In this document: positions 39,847 through 48,380 of the stretch, piece after piece
Numbering within the stretch: position 1 is the first letter of the stretch
Layout of the letters: each line of letters begins with the position of its first letter
Assembly (NCBI RefSeq): GCF_001667075.1
Contig: NZ_LZIL01000023.1
Coordinates: 1-51,746, forward strand
Length of the DNA: 51,746 nucleotides
From: Mycobacterium sp. 852014-52450_SCH5900713
Lineage (GTDB): Bacteria; Actinomycetota; Actinomycetes; Mycobacteriales; Mycobacteriaceae
Direction: 5' to 3'
Notes under the pieces: generated by a model
The model's database searches: none
What the model was told of the DNA's origin: nothing
The model's input: the letters and a program-made list of their open reading frames with translations, nothing else
Position numbers and translations under genes: made by a program

Positions 39847-40289
39847 GGTACGTCCACCCGCACGATGACACTGTCGGGCCATACGCCGCGGTCGCGCGCG
39901 CGGCTCAGCTTCTCGCGCACGCACAGGTCTTGGTGAACGTTGGTGACGCCCGGGACCTTGATCAGCGGCACGATGTTCCACTGCCAGCCATACCGTTTGT
40001 TCAGGACGCGGTTGGCCCGCTCGGCGTCGTCGCCGGACAGGATGGTGGCGCGGCCCGCCACCGGCTTCGCGCCCGGACGGACCCGGCCGCGATGGTCGCA
40101 GGCGGTGAGTTCGACGTCGCGGCGCGTGGTCAGCCGCCTGGTCTTGGGCCCCACCTTGGTGCGGAACACCAGCGCGTCGCCGTCCAGCCCGAACCAGATC
40201 GGTGTGTCGACCGGCGATCCGTCGCGGCGGAACGATCGGAGCAGCGCGTAGCGAGCCGCGCCCAGTCCGTCGAGTGAATGTGTGTGCAT
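39843..40289 (-). CDS. PPOX-class, probably F420-dependent, oxidoreductase
   Basis: This protein of about 148 residues has the split-barrel pyridoxamine-phosphate-oxidase fold. Typical stretches are YALLRSFRRDGSPVDTPIWFGLDGDALVFRT, KVGPKTRRLTTRRDVELTACDHRGR and GRATILSG. This arrangement is that of the actinobacterial F420- or flavin-binding subgroup (Rv2061-like). It probably reduces an unknown substrate with F420H2. ATG at 40289 was chosen; a TTG at 40301 would enter the inverted repeat upstream. It is followed by the metallo-hydrolase gene with ATGA overlap and is divergent from a merR gene, so its promoter shares the operator region. Confidence 0.8.
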   Translation of the reverse strand: MHTHSLDGLGAARYALLRSFRRDGSPVDTPIWFGLDGDALVFRTKVGPKTRRLTTRRDVELTACDHRGRVRPGAKPVAGRATILSGDDAERANRVLNKRYGWQWNIVPLIKVPGVTNVHQDLCVREKLSRARDRGVWPDSVIVRVDVP

Positions 40290-40302
40290 GACACCAGTCA
40301 AC

Positions 40303-40324
40303 GACTTAGAGTTGGCTCTAAGTC
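40303..40324. promoter_or_regulatory. Perfect 9-bp inverted repeat, likely MerR operator
   Basis: GACTTAGAG (40303-40311) and CTCTAAGTC (40316-40324) are exact inverse complements around TTGG. The repeat lies between the divergent PPOX and merR starts, 20 bases before the merR ATG. MerR proteins bind such dyads in promoter spacers, so it may control both directions. Confidence 0.75.
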
Positions 40325-40343
40325 AAGCGTCGAAGGAGGGCCG

Positions 40344-40733
40344 ATGAGTCCACGGCTGACGATCGGCGAGGTGGCGCGTCAGGCCGGGGTCGCGGCGACG
40401 ACGCTGCGGTATTACGAACAGATCGGCTTGGTGCCGCCGCCCGGGCGGCTGGGCGGGCAGCGCCGCTACGACGATTCGGTGCTGGCCCGGCTCGAGGTGA
40501 TCCGGCTCTGCAAATCGGCCGGCTTCGCGCTGGAGGAGATCCAGCTGTTGTTCGCCGACGACGCACCGGGGCGGCCGGCCAGCCGCGCCCTGGCCGAGGC
40601 CAAGCTCGCCGAAATCGATGCCCAAATGGAGTCGTTGGCCCAGGCCCGGGCGGTCATCGAATGGGGCATGCGCTGCACGTGTCCCTCAATTGACGCATGT
40701 ACCTGTGGAATTCATACCGCGTTGCCCGCCTGA
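40344..40733 (+). CDS. MerR-family transcriptional regulator with C-terminal cysteine cluster
   Basis: This 129-residue regulator has the MerR winged-helix domain at residues 5-75 (TIGEVARQAGVAATTLRYYEQIGLVPPPGR, then RRYDD), a dimerisation helix (about 85-112), and a C-terminal tail MRCTCPSIDACTCGIH with four cysteines in a C-x-C-x6-C-x-C arrangement. Such a tail suggests sensing of a metal or a redox signal. It resembles SoxR or ZntR in position but not in exact spacing. ATG at 40344 follows GAAGGAGGG. It is divergent from the PPOX/hydrolase operon across the inverted repeat and is followed 13 bases later by a VOC gene, which is probably co-transcribed. Confidence 0.9.
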   Translation: MSPRLTIGEVARQAGVAATTLRYYEQIGLVPPPGRLGGQRRYDDSVLARLEVIRLCKSAGFALEEIQLLFADDAPGRPASRALAEAKLAEIDAQMESLAQARAVIEWGMRCTCPSIDACTCGIHTALPA

Positions 40734-40746
40734 GCAAAGGAGCTCC

Positions 40747-41220
40747 ATGAACCAGCCCATCGCCGTGCGCAATTTCTCCCACGTCTGCATCGGCGTCTCC
40801 GACATCGAGGTGTCGCTCGCGTTCTACACCGCCGTGCTGGGCATGGACGTCGTATTCGACGTCGAACTCGACGGCGCGGGGCTGGACTCGGTGACCGGCG
40901 GGGCCGCGCAACGCGGGCGCATGGTCGGCGGGCTGATCGGTGCCGCCATGGTCGAGCTGCTGTCGCTGGGCGCCGTCCCCGACTGCCCGAGCGGACCGCA
41001 CCTGGGCTACACCAACATCTCGTTCCGGGTCGACGACCTCGACGCCGCCTTCGACGCCGTTCGGCGCGAACATCCCGACGTGCGCGCCGAGCCGCCCGTC
41101 GACATCGGCGGGGTGCGGATGTTCTTCATCTACGACCCCGACGGCACCCCCATCGAACTGCTGGAGTTGCCCGCCGGCATATCAAGCACGCTGCAGCTCT
41201 GGCGCCCGGATCCAGCGTGA
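40747..41220 (+). CDS. VOC-superfamily (glyoxalase/dioxygenase-like) protein
   Basis: This 157-residue protein is built of two beta-alpha-beta-beta-beta repeats: HVCIGVSDIEVSLAFYTAVLGMDV for the first and LGYTNISFRVDDLDAAFDAVRREHPDV for the second. Candidate metal ligands are His in FSHVCIGV, Glu in AMVELLSLG, His in SGPHLGY and Glu in GTPIELLEL, the usual VOC quartet. It may isomerise or cleave a small electrophile such as a glyoxal adduct. AAAGGAG precedes the ATG. It follows merR by 13 bases, so it may be regulated by that protein. The substrate is unknown. Confidence 0.85.
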   Translation: MNQPIAVRNFSHVCIGVSDIEVSLAFYTAVLGMDVVFDVELDGAGLDSVTGGAAQRGRMVGGLIGAAMVELLSLGAVPDCPSGPHLGYTNISFRVDDLDAAFDAVRREHPDVRAEPPVDIGGVRMFFIYDPDGTPIELLELPAGISSTLQLWRPDPA

Positions 41221-41247
41221 TCCATTCCGCGTCCCCGATCACGGACG

Positions 41248-41253
41248 TACGCT
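41248..41253 (+). promoter_or_regulatory. Candidate -10 element (TACGCT) for fadD11-plsB1
   Basis: TACGCT fits TANNNT and would start RNA near 41260, ahead of the GAGAGG ribosome-binding site (41269-41274) and the ATG at 41281. Confidence 0.35.
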
Positions 41254-41280
41254 CACGAAGGCAGAGCTGAGAGGACACAC

Positions 41281-43107
41281 ATGACGACAGCCGAGCGCCC
41301 GGGCACCCTATGCGAGGCATTCCAGCGCAACGCGTCGATCGATCCGGACACCGTCGCGCTCCGCACGCCCGGCGACACCCAGACCATGACGTGGCGCGAG
41401 CTCGCCGCGCAGGTGCGCAAAGTCACCGCCGGCCTGGCCGGCCTGGGGGTCGCGCGGGGCGACACGGTGTCACTGATGATGGCCAACCGCGTCGAGTTCT
41501 ACCCCTTCGAGATCGGCGCCCAACACCTCGGCGCCACTTCGTTTTCGGTGTACAACACGCTGCCCGCCGAGCAGCTGACCTACCTGTTCGACAACGCCGG
41601 CACAAAGGTGGCGATCTGCGAGGAGCAATACGTGGACCGCATCCGCGCCAGCGGCGCGCCGATCGAGCACATCGTCTGCATCGACGGTTCGCCGCCCGGC
41701 ACCATTTCGGTGGACGACCTATACGCCGCCGCGCAACAGGATTTCGACTTCGAGGCGGCCTGGCGGGCGGTGCGACCCGACGACGTCGTCACGCTCATCT
41801 ACACGTCCGGGACCACCGGAAATCCCAAGGGTGTGGAGATGACCCATGCCCATCTGCTGTTCGAGGCGTACGCCCTCAACGCCGTGCTGCCGTTCCAGTT
41901 CGGCGAGCGGGTCACGTCGTATCTGCCGACTGCCCACATCGCCGACCGGGTGATGGGTCTGTACGCCCTGGAGGTTTTCGGCGCCCAGGTCACGGCTGTC
42001 TCCGATGTCCGGGCCATCGCCGCCGCGCTACCCGACGTGCGCCCCACGGTGTGGGGCGGGGTGCCGCGGGTGTGGGAAAAGCTCAAGGCCGGAATCGAAT
42101 TCGCCGTCAGCAGCGAGACCGACGAGGTCAAGCGTCAGGCCTTGCAGTGGGCGATGTCGGTGGCCGACAAGCGCGCCGCCGTCCTGGTGGCCGGCGAGCC
42201 GATGCCGGACGAGCTGGCCGCCGAATGGGCCCAGGCCGACGAGTTGGTGCTGTCGAAGCTGCGCGAGCGGCTTGGCTTCGGGGACCTCCGCTGGGCGGTG
42301 TCGGGTGCGGCGCCCATCCCGAAGGAGACGCTGGCGTTCTTCCTCGGTATCGGCATCCCCATCGCGGAGGGCTGGGGGATGTCGGAGCTGAGTTGCGTCG
42401 CCACTATCAGCCACCCTAGCGATGCGCGCCTGGGCACGGTCGGCAAGCTGCTTCCGGGTCTGGAGGGAAAGATCGCCGACGACGGTGAGTTCCTGGTGCG
42501 CGGTCCGCTGGTGATGAGGGGCTACCGCAAGGAGCCCGCCAAGACGGCGGAGGCCATCGACGCCGACGGCTGGCTGCACACCGGTGACATCATCGACGTC
42601 GACGACGACGGCTACCTGAGGATCATCGACCGCAAGAAGGAGTTGATCATCAATGCGGCCGGAAAGAACATGTCGCCGGCCAACATTGAGAACACCGTGC
42701 TGGCCGCGTGTCCGATGGTCGGCGTGATGATCACGATCGGTGATGGGCGGCCGTACAACGCCGCGCTGATGGTCTTCGACGCCGAATCGGTCGGGCCGTA
42801 CGCGGCCCAGCACGGCCTGGCCGCCGCGTCGCCCGCGGCCCTGGCGAACCATCCTGAAGTCATCTCCCGGATCGCCGCGGGGGTGGCCGAGGGCAACGCC
42901 AAACTGTCCCGGGTGGAGCAGATCAAACGTTTCCGGATACTGCCCGAGCTCTGGGAGCCTGGGGGAGACGAGATCACGCTGACCATGAAACTCAAGCGCA
43001 AGCCGATCATGACGAAGTACGCGAGCGAGATCGAGGAACTCTACGCGCCCGAACTGCACCCGGGCGTGCACGAGCCGTCGTCCGCCGCGACGGTGCAGCC
43101 GGCATGA
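41281..43107 (+). CDS. fadD11: Long-chain fatty acyl-CoA/AMP ligase FadD11
   Basis: This 608-residue ANL-superfamily enzyme activates fatty acids with ATP, usually to acyl-CoA. The P-loop [18 protein letters not shown], the YLPTAHIADR and GWGMSELS motifs, the TGD in LHTGDIID and the hinge region IIDRKKELIINAAGKNMSP are all intact. The C-terminal lysine region KLKRKPI is also present. It is of the long-chain FadD15/FadD11 type rather than the FAAL type, since the acyl-CoA ligase hinge is uninterrupted. In M. tuberculosis H37Rv this locus is split as I recall; here it is whole. The ATGA overlap with plsB1 means coupled translation, so its acyl-CoA probably feeds the acyltransferase. Confidence 0.93.
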   Translation: MTTAERPGTLCEAFQRNASIDPDTVALRTPGDTQTMTWRELAAQVRKVTAGLAGLGVARGDTVSLMMANRVEFYPFEIGAQHLGATSFSVYNTLPAEQLTYLFDNAGTKVAICEEQYVDRIRASGAPIEHIVCIDGSPPGTISVDDLYAAAQQDFDFEAAWRAVRPDDVVTLIYTSGTTGNPKGVEMTHAHLLFEAYALNAVLPFQFGERVTSYLPTAHIADRVMGLYALEVFGAQVTAVSDVRAIAAALPDVRPTVWGGVPRVWEKLKAGIEFAVSSETDEVKRQALQWAMSVADKRAAVLVAGEPMPDELAAEWAQADELVLSKLRERLGFGDLRWAVSGAAPIPKETLAFFLGIGIPIAEGWGMSELSCVATISHPSDARLGTVGKLLPGLEGKIADDGEFLVRGPLVMRGYRKEPAKTAEAIDADGWLHTGDIIDVDDDGYLRIIDRKKELIINAAGKNMSPANIENTVLAACPMVGVMITIGDGRPYNAALMVFDAESVGPYAAQHGLAAASPAALANHPEVISRIAAGVAEGNAKLSRVEQIKRFRILPELWEPGGDEITLTMKLKRKPIMTKYASEIEELYAPELHPGVHEPSSAATVQPA

Positions 43108-44996
43108 GCGGGGGACCGGGCGCGACCGCTCGCGAATTCGGCCGGGTCGGTGTGCGGAAGCTGCTGCAGCGCACCGGCATTGTCGAGGAGTCGACGACAC
43201 CGTTGACGACCGACCCGGTGGAGGTCGTCCAACTGCTCGCCGCCCCGTGGTATGACGAGCGGCTGAGTGGGCTGGCCGAGGAGCTCGGGCGCGACCACGA
43301 CGGCGTGCGCGCCGAGGCCGCGGGCTACCTGCGCGAGATGGCGCCCTCGCTGGACGAGCGCGCGGTGAAGGCGTGGCGCAGCTTCAGCAACTGGCTGATG
43401 CGGGCCTACGACGTCCTGGTCGACGAGGACCAGATCGCGCAGCTGCGCAAGTTGGATCGCAAAGCCACTCTGGCGTTTGCCTTTTCGCATCGCTCCTATC
43501 TGGACGGCCTGCTGCTGCCGGAGGTGATTCAGGCCAACCGGCTCTCTCCAGCGCTCACTTTTGGCGGGGCGAACCTGAACTTCTTCCCGATGGGCGCCTG
43601 GGCCAAGCGCACCGGCACGATCTTCATCCGGCGCCAGACCAAAGACATTCCCGTGTACCGGTTCGTGTTACGCGCCTACGCGGCCCAGCTGGTGCAGAAC
43701 CACGCCAACCTCACCTGGTCGATAGAAGGCGGCCGCACCCGCACCGGCAAGCTGCGTCCCCCGGTGTACGGGATCCTGCGCTACATCAGCGACGCCGTCG
43801 ACGAAATCGACGGCCCCGAGGTGTATTTGGTACCTACCTCGATCGTGTACGACCAGCTGCACGAGGTCGAGGCGATGACCACCGAGGCGTACGGAGCCGC
43901 GAAGCGGCCCGAGGACTTCCGATTCCTGATCCGGCTCGCGCGGCAGCAGGGTGAGCGGCTCGGCCGCGCGTACCTGGACTTCGGCGAACCGCTGCCGCTG
44001 CGCAAGCGTCTCGAGGAGCTGCGCGCCGAGGAGTCCGGAACGGGCACCGAGATCGAACGCATCGCGCTGGATGTCGAGCACCGGATCAACCGCGCCACCC
44101 CGGTCACCCCCACCGCGGTGGTGAGCCTCGCGCTGCTGGGCGCCGACCGCTCGTTGTCCATCAGCGAGGTGCTGGCCACCGTGCGGCCGCTGGCGAGCTA
44201 CATCGCGGCCCGGAATTGGTGCGTGGCGGGCGCCGCCGATCTGACGAATCGCTCGACCATCCGCTGGACGCTGCACCAGCTCGTCGCCTCGGGGGTGGTC
44301 AGCGTGTATGACGCCGGCACCGAACCGGTTTGGGGCATCGGCGCGGAGCAGCACCTGGTCGCCGCGTTCTACCGCAACGCGGCCATCCACATCGTGGTCG
44401 ATCGCGCGATCGCCGAGACGGCGTTGCTGGCGGCCATCGAAGACGCCGAGGGTTCGGTCGACGGGCTGGTGCAGCCGACGCGCGTACGAGACGAGGCGCT
44501 GGCCCTGCGCGAGTTGCTGAAATTCGAGTTCCTCTTCTCCGCGCGCGCGCAATTCGAAAAGGAGCTCGCCGACGAAGTGCGACTGCTCGGGCGGGTGGAA
44601 GACACGAGCAAGGCCGCCAGCGCGGCCGATGTGCGCGGGCTACTGGAAAAGGCCGACCTGCTCTTGGCGCACCTGGTGTTGCGCCCGTTCCTGGACGCCT
44701 ACCACATCGTCGCCGACCGGTTGGCCGCCTACGAGGACGAATCCTTCGACGAGAACGCCTTTCTCGCCGAGTGCCTCGAGGTCGGCAAGCAGTGGGAGCT
44801 GCAGCGCAGAATGGCCAGCGCCGAGTCGAGGTCGATGGAGCTGTTCAAGACCGCGTTGCGGTTGGCCCGACACCGCGAGCTGGTGGACGGCTTCGAGGAC
44901 TTGGATATCGCGCGGCGGCGGCGGGAGTTCGCCGACGAGATCGCCACGGCCGTCCGGCGGGTCAACACCATCGCGGGCCTGGCCGGGGCGCGGTAA
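43104..44996 (+). CDS. plsB1: Glycerol-3-phosphate/lysophospholipid acyltransferase PlsB1
   Basis: This 630-residue PlsB-type acyltransferase transfers an acyl group to sn-glycerol 3-phosphate at the start of phospholipid and triacylglycerol synthesis. The four family blocks are visible: FSHRSYLDGLLLP (HX4D catalytic), GAWAKRTGTIFIRR, WSIEGGRTRTGKL and VPTSIVYDQL. The long C-terminal half is typical of PlsB/GPAT proteins. Its start overlaps the stop of fadD11 in ATGA. It is slightly longer than the M. tuberculosis protein as recalled. The gene converges on the GGDEF locus with a gap of 40 bases. Confidence 0.93.
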   Translation: MSGGPGATAREFGRVGVRKLLQRTGIVEESTTPLTTDPVEVVQLLAAPWYDERLSGLAEELGRDHDGVRAEAAGYLREMAPSLDERAVKAWRSFSNWLMRAYDVLVDEDQIAQLRKLDRKATLAFAFSHRSYLDGLLLPEVIQANRLSPALTFGGANLNFFPMGAWAKRTGTIFIRRQTKDIPVYRFVLRAYAAQLVQNHANLTWSIEGGRTRTGKLRPPVYGILRYISDAVDEIDGPEVYLVPTSIVYDQLHEVEAMTTEAYGAAKRPEDFRFLIRLARQQGERLGRAYLDFGEPLPLRKRLEELRAEESGTGTEIERIALDVEHRINRATPVTPTAVVSLALLGADRSLSISEVLATVRPLASYIAARNWCVAGAADLTNRSTIRWTLHQLVASGVVSVYDAGTEPVWGIGAEQHLVAAFYRNAAIHIVVDRAIAETALLAAIEDAEGSVDGLVQPTRVRDEALALRELLKFEFLFSARAQFEKELADEVRLLGRVEDTSKAASAADVRGLLEKADLLLAHLVLRPFLDAYHIVADRLAAYEDESFDENAFLAECLEVGKQWELQRRMASAESRSMELFKTALRLARHRELVDGFEDLDIARRRREFADEIATAVRRVNTIAGLAGAR

Positions 44997-45036
44997 ACGG
45001 CGTGCGTTCCGCGCGGACGGCGAATCAGCGGGGCCC

Positions 45037-46121
45037 TCAGCGCACCGGCGGTACGGGAACGTCGGCATGCCGAACCCGGTTCCCGCCAGCACGTTTCGCG
45101 TCGTACATCGCGAGGTCTGCCGCGTGTACCAGGCGTTCGATAATCGGCCGATCGACAGTTTCGCCGTTGGCCGGCAGCCGGAAGCCGCTAACGCCCACGC
45201 TGGCTGTCACGCCCCAGGGGGTGGCGGCGATGGCCTGGCGGATGGCCTCCGCCACCCGAAGCGCTTGTTCGGTTTCGATCGTCTGGGCGACCAAAAATTC
45301 TTTTCCGCCTACCCGGGCGATCAGCGTTTCTTCATCGGCGATGCGCCGCAAATTGTCGGCCACGGCTACCAAGATGCGGTCCCCGGTAGCGTGACCGTAG
45401 GTGTCATTCACCCGCTTGAAGTTGTCGAGATCGACCATCAAGACACTCAGGCACGGCGAGCGGCGGTCGGCGGCTGACACTCTCGACGCCGCTCGATAAA
45501 AGCCCCTGCGGTTGCGCAAGCCGGTGAGCGGATCGGTCGAGGACTTCAGGGCGTCCACCGACAACCAATGCACGAGCACCTGTCCGCAGAAGGGCACCGC
45601 CAGGATTCCCGCGCTGAGCAACAGAAAGTTGGCCGCCGCCATTGATGCGTCACCGGACCAGGCGATCCGCGCGGCGCACACCGCCGCCGTACCCAAAGCG
45701 GTGCCGAGTGTGAAACCAGGAGGCGGGCCGAGTGACAAAAAGCGACGTAGCCCGCGAGGCCACCGAATGCCGCGCAGCCCAGCAGCCCGCTGCGCGGGTC
45801 GCCCTCGAGCACGCACGCCGCGCCGATACCGAGTGTGCCCACGATCGAAAACACCTGTGATTGAACGCGCCCGGGCCAGCGCCGTGCCCACACCAGCGCC
45901 ATTGCCACCAAACAGGCGACGAACGCCGCGGCGATGACGCGCCGCGTGGGCGTCCGCATACCCGAAGGGCTGTTCAGCATCAGCAACGTCGCCGCGGCCA
46001 GGATAGACAGAATGGCGACCATCAGGTAGCGGACGAACGGCTTCAATCCGCGTGCGCCTAGGTAATCAGAGAACCACTCGTAGTGGTCGGGCTGACGCCA
46101 CCACACGCCGATCCAGTGCAT
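45037..46121 (-). pseudogene. Membrane GGDEF-domain protein, frameshifted and with a degenerate GGKEF active site
   Basis: An ATG at 46121 opens a membrane part (MHWIGVWWRQPDHYEW) with about four hydrophobic segments, in good frame down to about 45720 (AGYVAFCHSARLL). The next frame then carries two more segments (FTLGTALGTAAVCAAR; FLLLSAGILAVPFCG) and a GGDEF domain to 45037. Adding one base near 45720 would join them. The domain keeps TDPLTGLRNRRGF and DLDNFKRVNDTYGHATGD, but the signature reads GGKEF: a lysine replaces the metal-binding Asp/Glu, and no RxxD inhibitory site is visible. Diguanylate cyclase activity is therefore doubtful even if the frame is repaired. I recall frdA following plsB1 in M. 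tuberculosis, so this locus differs. Confidence 0.8.
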
Positions 46122-46288
46122 TCCGCGACGCCCCTCACACGTACCTTCGCCGTATGGTACTTACCACCGACAGAATCGGGAGGCATTCAGAATTTCGCGC
46201 CGTCCCCGCCTGACCGCACTGACGCTTCTGCGCGATCGTGGGCACTGGCGACCCGTCCAACCAACCGGCCGCTGAACGGAATCTGACC

Positions 46289-46807
46289 ATGACCGCCGTC
46301 GACAATCCCATTCCGCCGCAGGACTTATCGGGGATCGTTGGATGCCGGTTCATCTACACCTACGCCAACGGCTGGCGTTACGAGATGTATGTCAAGAACG
46401 ACCGGACCATCGACTATCGAATCCATTCCGGCCATGTCGGTGGGCGGTGGGTCAAGGGCCAAGAGGTCGACCTGGTGGCGCTCGACGACGACAGTTACAA
46501 GATCTCGTGGACCGAGCCCACGGGCACGTCGGTGGCCGTCAACGTCATGCCCGGCAGGCGGCGCATCCACGGGGTGATCTTCTTTCCCCAGTGGATCCGC
46601 CAGCACGGCGACCGCACGGTGTGCTTCCAAAACGATCACCTCGAGGAGATGCGCGCCTACCGCGACGAGGGGCCGACCTACCCGATCTATACCGTGCCCG
46701 AATTCGCCTACATCACACTGTTCGAGCGTGTCGGTGCCGACGACGAATCGGTGATCGATGTAGCCCCCGACCAGCTTCCGGAGGGCTGGGCCGACCGCAC
46801 CGATTGA
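46289..46807 (+). CDS. padC: Phenolic acid decarboxylase
   Basis: This 172-residue protein closely follows the PadC family, which decarboxylates ferulic, p-coumaric and caffeic acid to vinyl phenols without cofactor. Strongly conserved blocks are [18 protein letters not shown] with the active-site tyrosines, [22 protein letters not shown] with the catalytic arginine, [17 protein letters not shown] with the catalytic glutamate, and [10 protein letters not shown] and [11 protein letters not shown] near the end. ATG at 46289 was chosen by comparison with the family; an upstream GTG at 46238 would add 17 residues without similarity. It is divergent from the GGDEF locus. No PadR-type regulator gene is next to it. 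Confidence 0.93.
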   Translation: MTAVDNPIPPQDLSGIVGCRFIYTYANGWRYEMYVKNDRTIDYRIHSGHVGGRWVKGQEVDLVALDDDSYKISWTEPTGTSVAVNVMPGRRRIHGVIFFPQWIRQHGDRTVCFQNDHLEEMRAYRDEGPTYPIYTVPEFAYITLFERVGADDESVIDVAPDQLPEGWADRTD

Positions 46808-46826
46808 AACCGCGGCGGGTACCGCC

Positions 46827-46976
46827 ATGGGTGCAGACCGCATCGAATCAACCTGGCTTCAAGGCCGTCGAACAAGTGACAAGTCCGGCGGGCCGACCCG
46901 CCCGCTGATCGCGTTCACCGCCGCGGACAACGCGCCGCCGGCCCAACCGGCCCCGGAGACCCCACTGGCCGAATGA
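46827..46976 (+). pseudogene. Truncated duplicate of the 5' end of the gene at 48997, 49 codons
   Basis: From about 46876 to 46957 the DNA closely matches 48998-49075 (GTGACAAG...CGCCCGCTGATCGCGTTCACC...GACAACGCGCCGCCG), in the same reading frame. The encoded SDKSGGPTRPLIAFTAADNAPP parallels SDKPGGQARPLIAFTTQDNAPP. Similarity stops there and a TGA follows at 46974. An ATG at 46827 could start a 49-residue chimera, but no good ribosome-binding site precedes it. It is most likely the leftover of a partial duplication, split from the full copy by the 13E12-type and GNAT genes. Confidence 0.75.
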
Positions 46977-47037
46977 TGGCAGCACTCCGCGGGTTTGGTA
47001 GCCGAGACTTGTCGTACCCCTCTGCGATGATGACGTC

Positions 47038-48285
47038 ATGTCCTCCATCGCATCGTCTCCCGCGGTGGTCAAACCAGCGGATCGTGTTGAGGTGTTGTTC
47101 GACGAGTTGGCGGAGTTGACCGGTCAGCGCAACGCGATCGATGGCCGCATCGTCGAGATCGTCGCGGAGCTGGATCGCGACGCGTTGTGCGGGGTCACGG
47201 GTGCGCGGTCGGTCGCGGCGTTGGTCGCCTGGAAGCTCGGCTGCTCGTCGGCGAACGCCCACACGATCGCCGATGTCGCGCGCAGGCTCGAAGCGTTCCC
47301 GCGCTGCGCCCAGGGCATGCGGGAAGGTCGATTGTCGCTGGATCAAGTCGGGGTCATCGCAGCGCGGGCGAGCGACGGCTCTGATGAGCATTACGCGGAG
47401 TTGGCCAGGGTCGCCACGGTCAGCCAGCTGCGCACGGCGGTCAAGCTGGAACCGCGACCCGAACCCGATTCTCGCCCGCAACCGCTACCGTCGATCACCA
47501 AGACGTCCAGCGATGAATTCACCTGTTGGCGGATCAAACTCGCGCACCTGGATGCGGCGAAGTTCGACGCGGCGTTGGCGTCTTATCGTGACGCGCTGAT
47601 CGCCGAGTGGAAGCGCGATCGCGGCGATCGAAGCCGCGCATCCGATGCCATGCCGCCGTTGCCAGGCACCCTCGAGGCGTTCATGCGCCTGGTCGAGGCC
47701 GGATGGGACGCCGAGGCGGCCCGCCGGCCGCACGGGCATCACACCACTGTGGTGGTGCACGTCGATGTCGAGCAGCGCGCAGCCGCGCTGCATCTGGGTC
47801 CGCTGCTCACCGACGCCGAACGCCGATACCTGACCTGTGATGCCACGTGTGAGGTCTGGTTCGAACGCGACGGTGAGGTCATCGGCGCCGGCCGGGCGCC
47901 CCGCCAGGTCAACCGGCGGCTTCGCCGCGCACTCGAGCATCGCCACCCCACCTGCGTGGTTCCCGGCTGTGGCGCTACCCGCGGTCTGCATGCACACCAC
48001 ATCCGGCATTGGGAAGACGGCGGCCCAACGGAGTTGGCCAACCTGGTGCTGGTCTGCCCCTATCACCACCGGTTGCACCACTGGGGGGTCATCACGATCA
48101 CCGGACCCGCCGACGATCCCGTCGTCACCGACAGCTCGGGCCGACCGCTCAGTGCGGGATCGCTCGCGCGTGCGCCCAACCTTGCCCCGCCCGCCGTCCC
48201 GCCGTGCCCCGGGCCCACCGGCGAGCGTGCCGACTGGTGGTGGTACGAACCCTTCCAGACGCAGCCGCCACCAAGCAACAATTAG
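47038..48285 (+). CDS. 13E12 repeat-family protein, DUF222 plus HNH nuclease domain
   Basis: This 415-residue protein has an N-terminal DUF222-type helical domain (about 1-290) and a C-terminal HNH motif: CVVPGCGATRGLHAHHIRHWEDGGPTELANLVLVCPYHHRLHH, with the Cys pairs and His residues of an HNH/zinc fold intact. This combination is the 13E12 repeat family, present in many copies in mycobacterial genomes and suspected of being mobile, though no transposase function is shown. The ATG at 47038 sits in a TGACGTCA palindrome with no clear ribosome-binding site. It lies beside a truncated duplicate of a downstream gene's 5' end, which suggests it came in with, or caused, a rearrangement. Confidence 0.92.
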   Translation: MSSIASSPAVVKPADRVEVLFDELAELTGQRNAIDGRIVEIVAELDRDALCGVTGARSVAALVAWKLGCSSANAHTIADVARRLEAFPRCAQGMREGRLSLDQVGVIAARASDGSDEHYAELARVATVSQLRTAVKLEPRPEPDSRPQPLPSITKTSSDEFTCWRIKLAHLDAAKFDAALASYRDALIAEWKRDRGDRSRASDAMPPLPGTLEAFMRLVEAGWDAEAARRPHGHHTTVVVHVDVEQRAAALHLGPLLTDAERRYLTCDATCEVWFERDGEVIGAGRAPRQVNRRLRRALEHRHPTCVVPGCGATRGLHAHHIRHWEDGGPTELANLVLVCPYHHRLHHWGVITITGPADDPVVTDSSGRPLSAGSLARAPNLAPPAVPPCPGPTGERADWWWYEPFQTQPPPSNN

Positions 48286-48380
48286 GTTGGTCAGCGGACC
48301 GACGGCCGATGGCTGCTCGCCGCGACGCAAAACACCACCCACCCCCGGGGCGCCGAGAAGGCGATGGGCAAGCTCTTCTG

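Noticed and set aside
47038..48285. Transposase or insertion sequence
   Set aside because: The protein is of the DUF222/HNH 13E12 family; I see no transposase motif and no terminal inverted repeats or clean target duplication.
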